A stretch of 64,000 nucleotides of DNA, from assembly GCA_004296955.1 (NCBI GenBank), contig SCVB01000006.1:1-64000 (forward strand). The letters run 5' to 3'. The position numbers were made by a program, and so were the translations under genes. This document shows, one piece after another, positions 62,163 through 64,000 of the stretch. Below the pieces are notes generated by a model. That model worked only from the letters and a program-made list of their open reading frames with translations, made no database searches and was not told where the DNA came from. Each line of letters opens with the position of its first letter. Position 1 is the first letter of the stretch. The DNA is from Brevundimonas sp. (lineage in GTDB: Bacteria > Pseudomonadota > Alphaproteobacteria > Caulobacterales > Caulobacteraceae).

Positions 62163-62171
62163 CGAGCCGCC

Positions 62172-62813
62172 TCAGCCCTTGAAGCGCCGGAAGCCGGCCT
62201 CATCCGCCATGGCCAGCATTTCCGTGTCGCCCGTGGTGTCGCCATAGGCCGCCGCCAGCGTCATGTCCGCGCCGAAGGCGGCGTGCAGCCGCCGCACCTT
62301 TTCCTCGCCGCGGCAGTTGGGGCTGGCGAAGGCGCCGGTGACGCGGTCGTCGGCGTCGAACACCAGCGGCGTGCCGAGCAGGGCCTCGGCCCCCAGCCGC
62401 CGCGCGAACGGGGCCACGGTGGTCTCCGGGCTGGCGGTGACGATGACGCGGTAGGCGCCTTTCTTTCCCCAGTCGTTCCAGCAGGCGAGAGCGTCGTAAC
62501 GGATGAAGCCCGGCCAGACCTGGCCGGCGAAGGCCTCGGCGTCGGCCTCAAGCTGGGTCCGCGGCACGCCCTGCAGGAATTCGCGCGCCGACGCCGCCTT
62601 GAGCCGCCCGCGGTCGCGGTGTCCGGCGTAGGCGGCGAGATCGGGCGCCAGTCGCGCCAGCCCCAGGAACCAGCCGCCGGCGCCGGCCCTCCAGCGCAGA
62701 AACTGCGTGAAACTGTCGCGAACGGTCAGGGTGCCGTCGAAATCGAAGGCGACGATGGCCTGATCCTTGCGGTGCGGCTGGTGAATCAGGGCAGGGGTTC
62801 CCATGTCAGACAT
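62172..62813 (-). CDS. cicA: HAD-IB family phosphatase, CicA-like
   Basis: This 213-residue haloacid dehalogenase-type phosphatase has motif I AFDFDGTLTVRDSF near residue 25, motif II VIVTASPE near 125, and motif III/IV in AAYGDTTGDTEML near 190. Its location, antisense between clpP and clpX, is exactly that described for cicA of Caulobacter crescentus, where its dosage affects growth and morphology. The ATG at 62813 follows GAGGGAGA. The substrate is unknown. The symbol is assigned from family and synteny together. Confidence 0.8.
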   Translation of the reverse strand: MSDMGTPALIHQPHRKDQAIVAFDFDGTLTVRDSFTQFLRWRAGAGGWFLGLARLAPDLAAYAGHRDRGRLKAASAREFLQGVPRTQLEADAEAFAGQVWPGFIRYDALACWNDWGKKGAYRVIVTASPETTVAPFARRLGAEALLGTPLVFDADDRVTGAFASPNCRGEEKVRRLHAAFGADMTLAAAYGDTTGDTEMLAMADEAGFRRFKG

Positions 62814-63002
62814 TCGCCGCGATCTCCCTCGACATTTGACCGTCCGCTTCGGACTCCGGCCACGCTTGGCCGGGGTTGTGGCGGGCCTCGGTATGGGTGA
62901 TTGTCAATTTTTGAAGACCTTTGCGCCCACTGTCCGGGAATCAAACGCGAAGGATGCGCGTTAGCCCCATATCGGGGTGAACCGCGGGAGTGAGAAGACT
63001 CG

Positions 63003-64000
63003 ATGACCAAAGCCGCCGGCACCGACGCCAAGAGCACGCTCTACTGCTCATTCTGCGGGAAGAGCCAGCACGAGGTGCGCAAGCTCATCGCCGGACCGAC
63101 CGTGTTCATCTGCGATGAATGCGTCGAACTGTGCATGGATATCATCCGTGAAGAGCACAAAATCTCGTTCTCCAAGGCCAAGGACGGCGTGCCGTCGCCC
63201 AAGGAGATCCGCGAGGTCCTGGACGACTACGTCATCGGCCAGTCGCACGCCAAGAAGGTGCTCTCGGTCGCGGTGCATAACCACTACAAGCGCCTGAACC
63301 ACGCGACGAAGAACAACGACGTCGAACTGGCCAAGTCGAACATCATGCTCATCGGGCCGACCGGCTCGGGCAAGACGCTGCTGGCCCAGACGCTCGCGCG
63401 CATCATCGACGTGCCCTTCACCATGGCCGACGCCACCACCCTGACCGAAGCCGGTTATGTGGGTGAGGACGTCGAGAACATCATCCTCAAGCTGCTCCAG
63501 GCCTCGGACTACAACGTCGAGCGGGCCCAGCGCGGCATCGTCTACATCGATGAAATCGACAAGATTTCGCGCAAGTCGGACAACCCTTCGATCACCCGCG
63601 ACGTCTCGGGCGAGGGCGTGCAGCAGGCCCTGCTGAAGATCATGGAAGGCACCGTCGCCTCCGTGCCCCCGCAGGGCGGCCGCAAGCACCCGCAGCAGGA
63701 GTTCCTGCAGGTCGACACCGCCAACATCCTGTTCATCGTCGGCGGCGCCTTCGCCGGCCTCGAGAAGGTCATCGCGGCGCGCGGCGACGGGGCCTCGATC
63801 GGCTTCGGCGCCAAGGTCAAGGAAATCGACGAGCGCCGCACCGGCGACATCCTCAAGGGCGTCGAGCCGGACGATCTGATGCGTTTCGGCCTGATCCCCG
63901 AGTTCATCGGCCGCCTGCCCGTTCTGGCGACGCTGGAGGACCTGGACGAGCCGGCCCTGGTCACCATCCTGACCGAGCCCAAGAACGCCTTGGTCAAACA
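63003..64000 (+). CDS. clpX: ATP-dependent Clp protease ATP-binding subunit ClpX (5' part)
   Basis: About 332 N-terminal residues are visible and the gene runs off the right edge. The zinc-binding domain has two Cys pairs ([12 protein letters not shown] and [11 protein letters not shown]). The AAA+ domain has Walker [18 protein letters not shown] near residue 118, pore loop 1 in GYVGEDVEN, Walker [16 protein letters not shown] near 180, and sensor regions up to [14 protein letters not shown]. It forms the hexameric unfoldase that works with ClpP. The gap of about 190 bases before it, divergent from cicA, holds its own promoter region, but I see no clear sigma-70 pair. Confidence 0.97.
   Translation, partial: MTKAAGTDAKSTLYCSFCGKSQHEVRKLIAGPTVFICDECVELCMDIIREEHKISFSKAKDGVPSPKEIREVLDDYVIGQSHAKKVLSVAVHNHYKRLNHATKNNDVELAKSNIMLIGPTGSGKTLLAQTLARIIDVPFTMADATTLTEAGYVGEDVENIILKLLQASDYNVERAQRGIVYIDEIDKISRKSDNPSITRDVSGEGVQQALLKIMEGTVASVPPQGGRKHPQQEFLQVDTANILFIVGGAFAGLEKVIAARGDGASIGFGAKVKEIDERRTGDILKGVEPDDLMRFGLIPEFIGRLPVLATLEDLDEPALVTILTEPKNALVK

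Overview
The window is a GC-rich (roughly two-thirds GC), almost gap-free bacterial chromosome segment. No stretch without a gene exceeds about 260 bases. Gene content and order point to an alphaproteobacterium of the Caulobacterales, most likely Brevundimonas or a close relative. The signs are clpS-clpA, rpsF-rpsR-rplI-dnaB, bolA/J-domain/cobS synteny, a phasin, a TonB receptor, an HWE kinase, EcfG-like stress promoters, and a cicA-type phosphatase lying antisense between clpP and clpX as described in Caulobacter crescentus. The genus is an inference. I see no rRNA, tRNA, CRISPR array, transposase or integrase.

Layout. 1-9000: a partial DsrE-like secreted protein, a DUF817 membrane protein, a three-gene operon (DUF4173 membrane protein, OmpR-type regulator, sensor kinase), a CrtI/PYROXD2-like oxidoreductase, and an HWE kinase with its receiver protein. 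9000-24100: a carboxylesterase, then a carbohydrate locus with a GH1 beta-glucosidase divergent from a LacI regulator, a TonB receptor, a GH144-like lipoprotein, an ABC sugar importer without an ATPase, and a 1059-residue multidomain protein that looks like an unassigned glycosidase. A LacI-type operator sits in the divergent promoter region. 24100-33300: housekeeping genes (dnaB, rplI-rpsR-rpsF with a possible S6:S18 leader, a penicillin-binding carboxypeptidase, a phasin, clpS-clpA).

33300-47600: a CHASE4 kinase, a TorF-like porin, a Na+/H+ antiporter, CsbD, DUF2239, a low-GC three-gene module of unknown function, cobS without a neighbouring cobT, a TetR-controlled HlyD/ABC exporter, a J-domain protein and bolA. 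47600-58600: a hybrid kinase, an RcnB-like protein, an ATP-dependent DNA ligase, MscS, a threonine aldolase, a fused EgtB-EgtD ergothioneine enzyme, a cluster of small stress-type genes and an MBL hydrolase. 58600-64000: tig, a secreted hypothetical, clpP, a small hypothetical, cicA (antisense) and the 5' part of clpX.

The sugar locus reads as one pathway. A polymer or oligomer would cross the outer membrane through the TonB receptor, be cut by the lipid-anchored GH144 enzyme and the large secreted enzyme, enter through the binding-protein importer, and be hydrolysed to glucose by GH1, all under the LacI repressor. A beta-1,2-glucan or sophorose substrate is inferred only from the GH144 assignment. 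The two best candidates for undescribed biology are the large multidomain enzyme at 20883-24062 and the AT-rich three-gene module at 38871-40311 with its palindromic promoter region.
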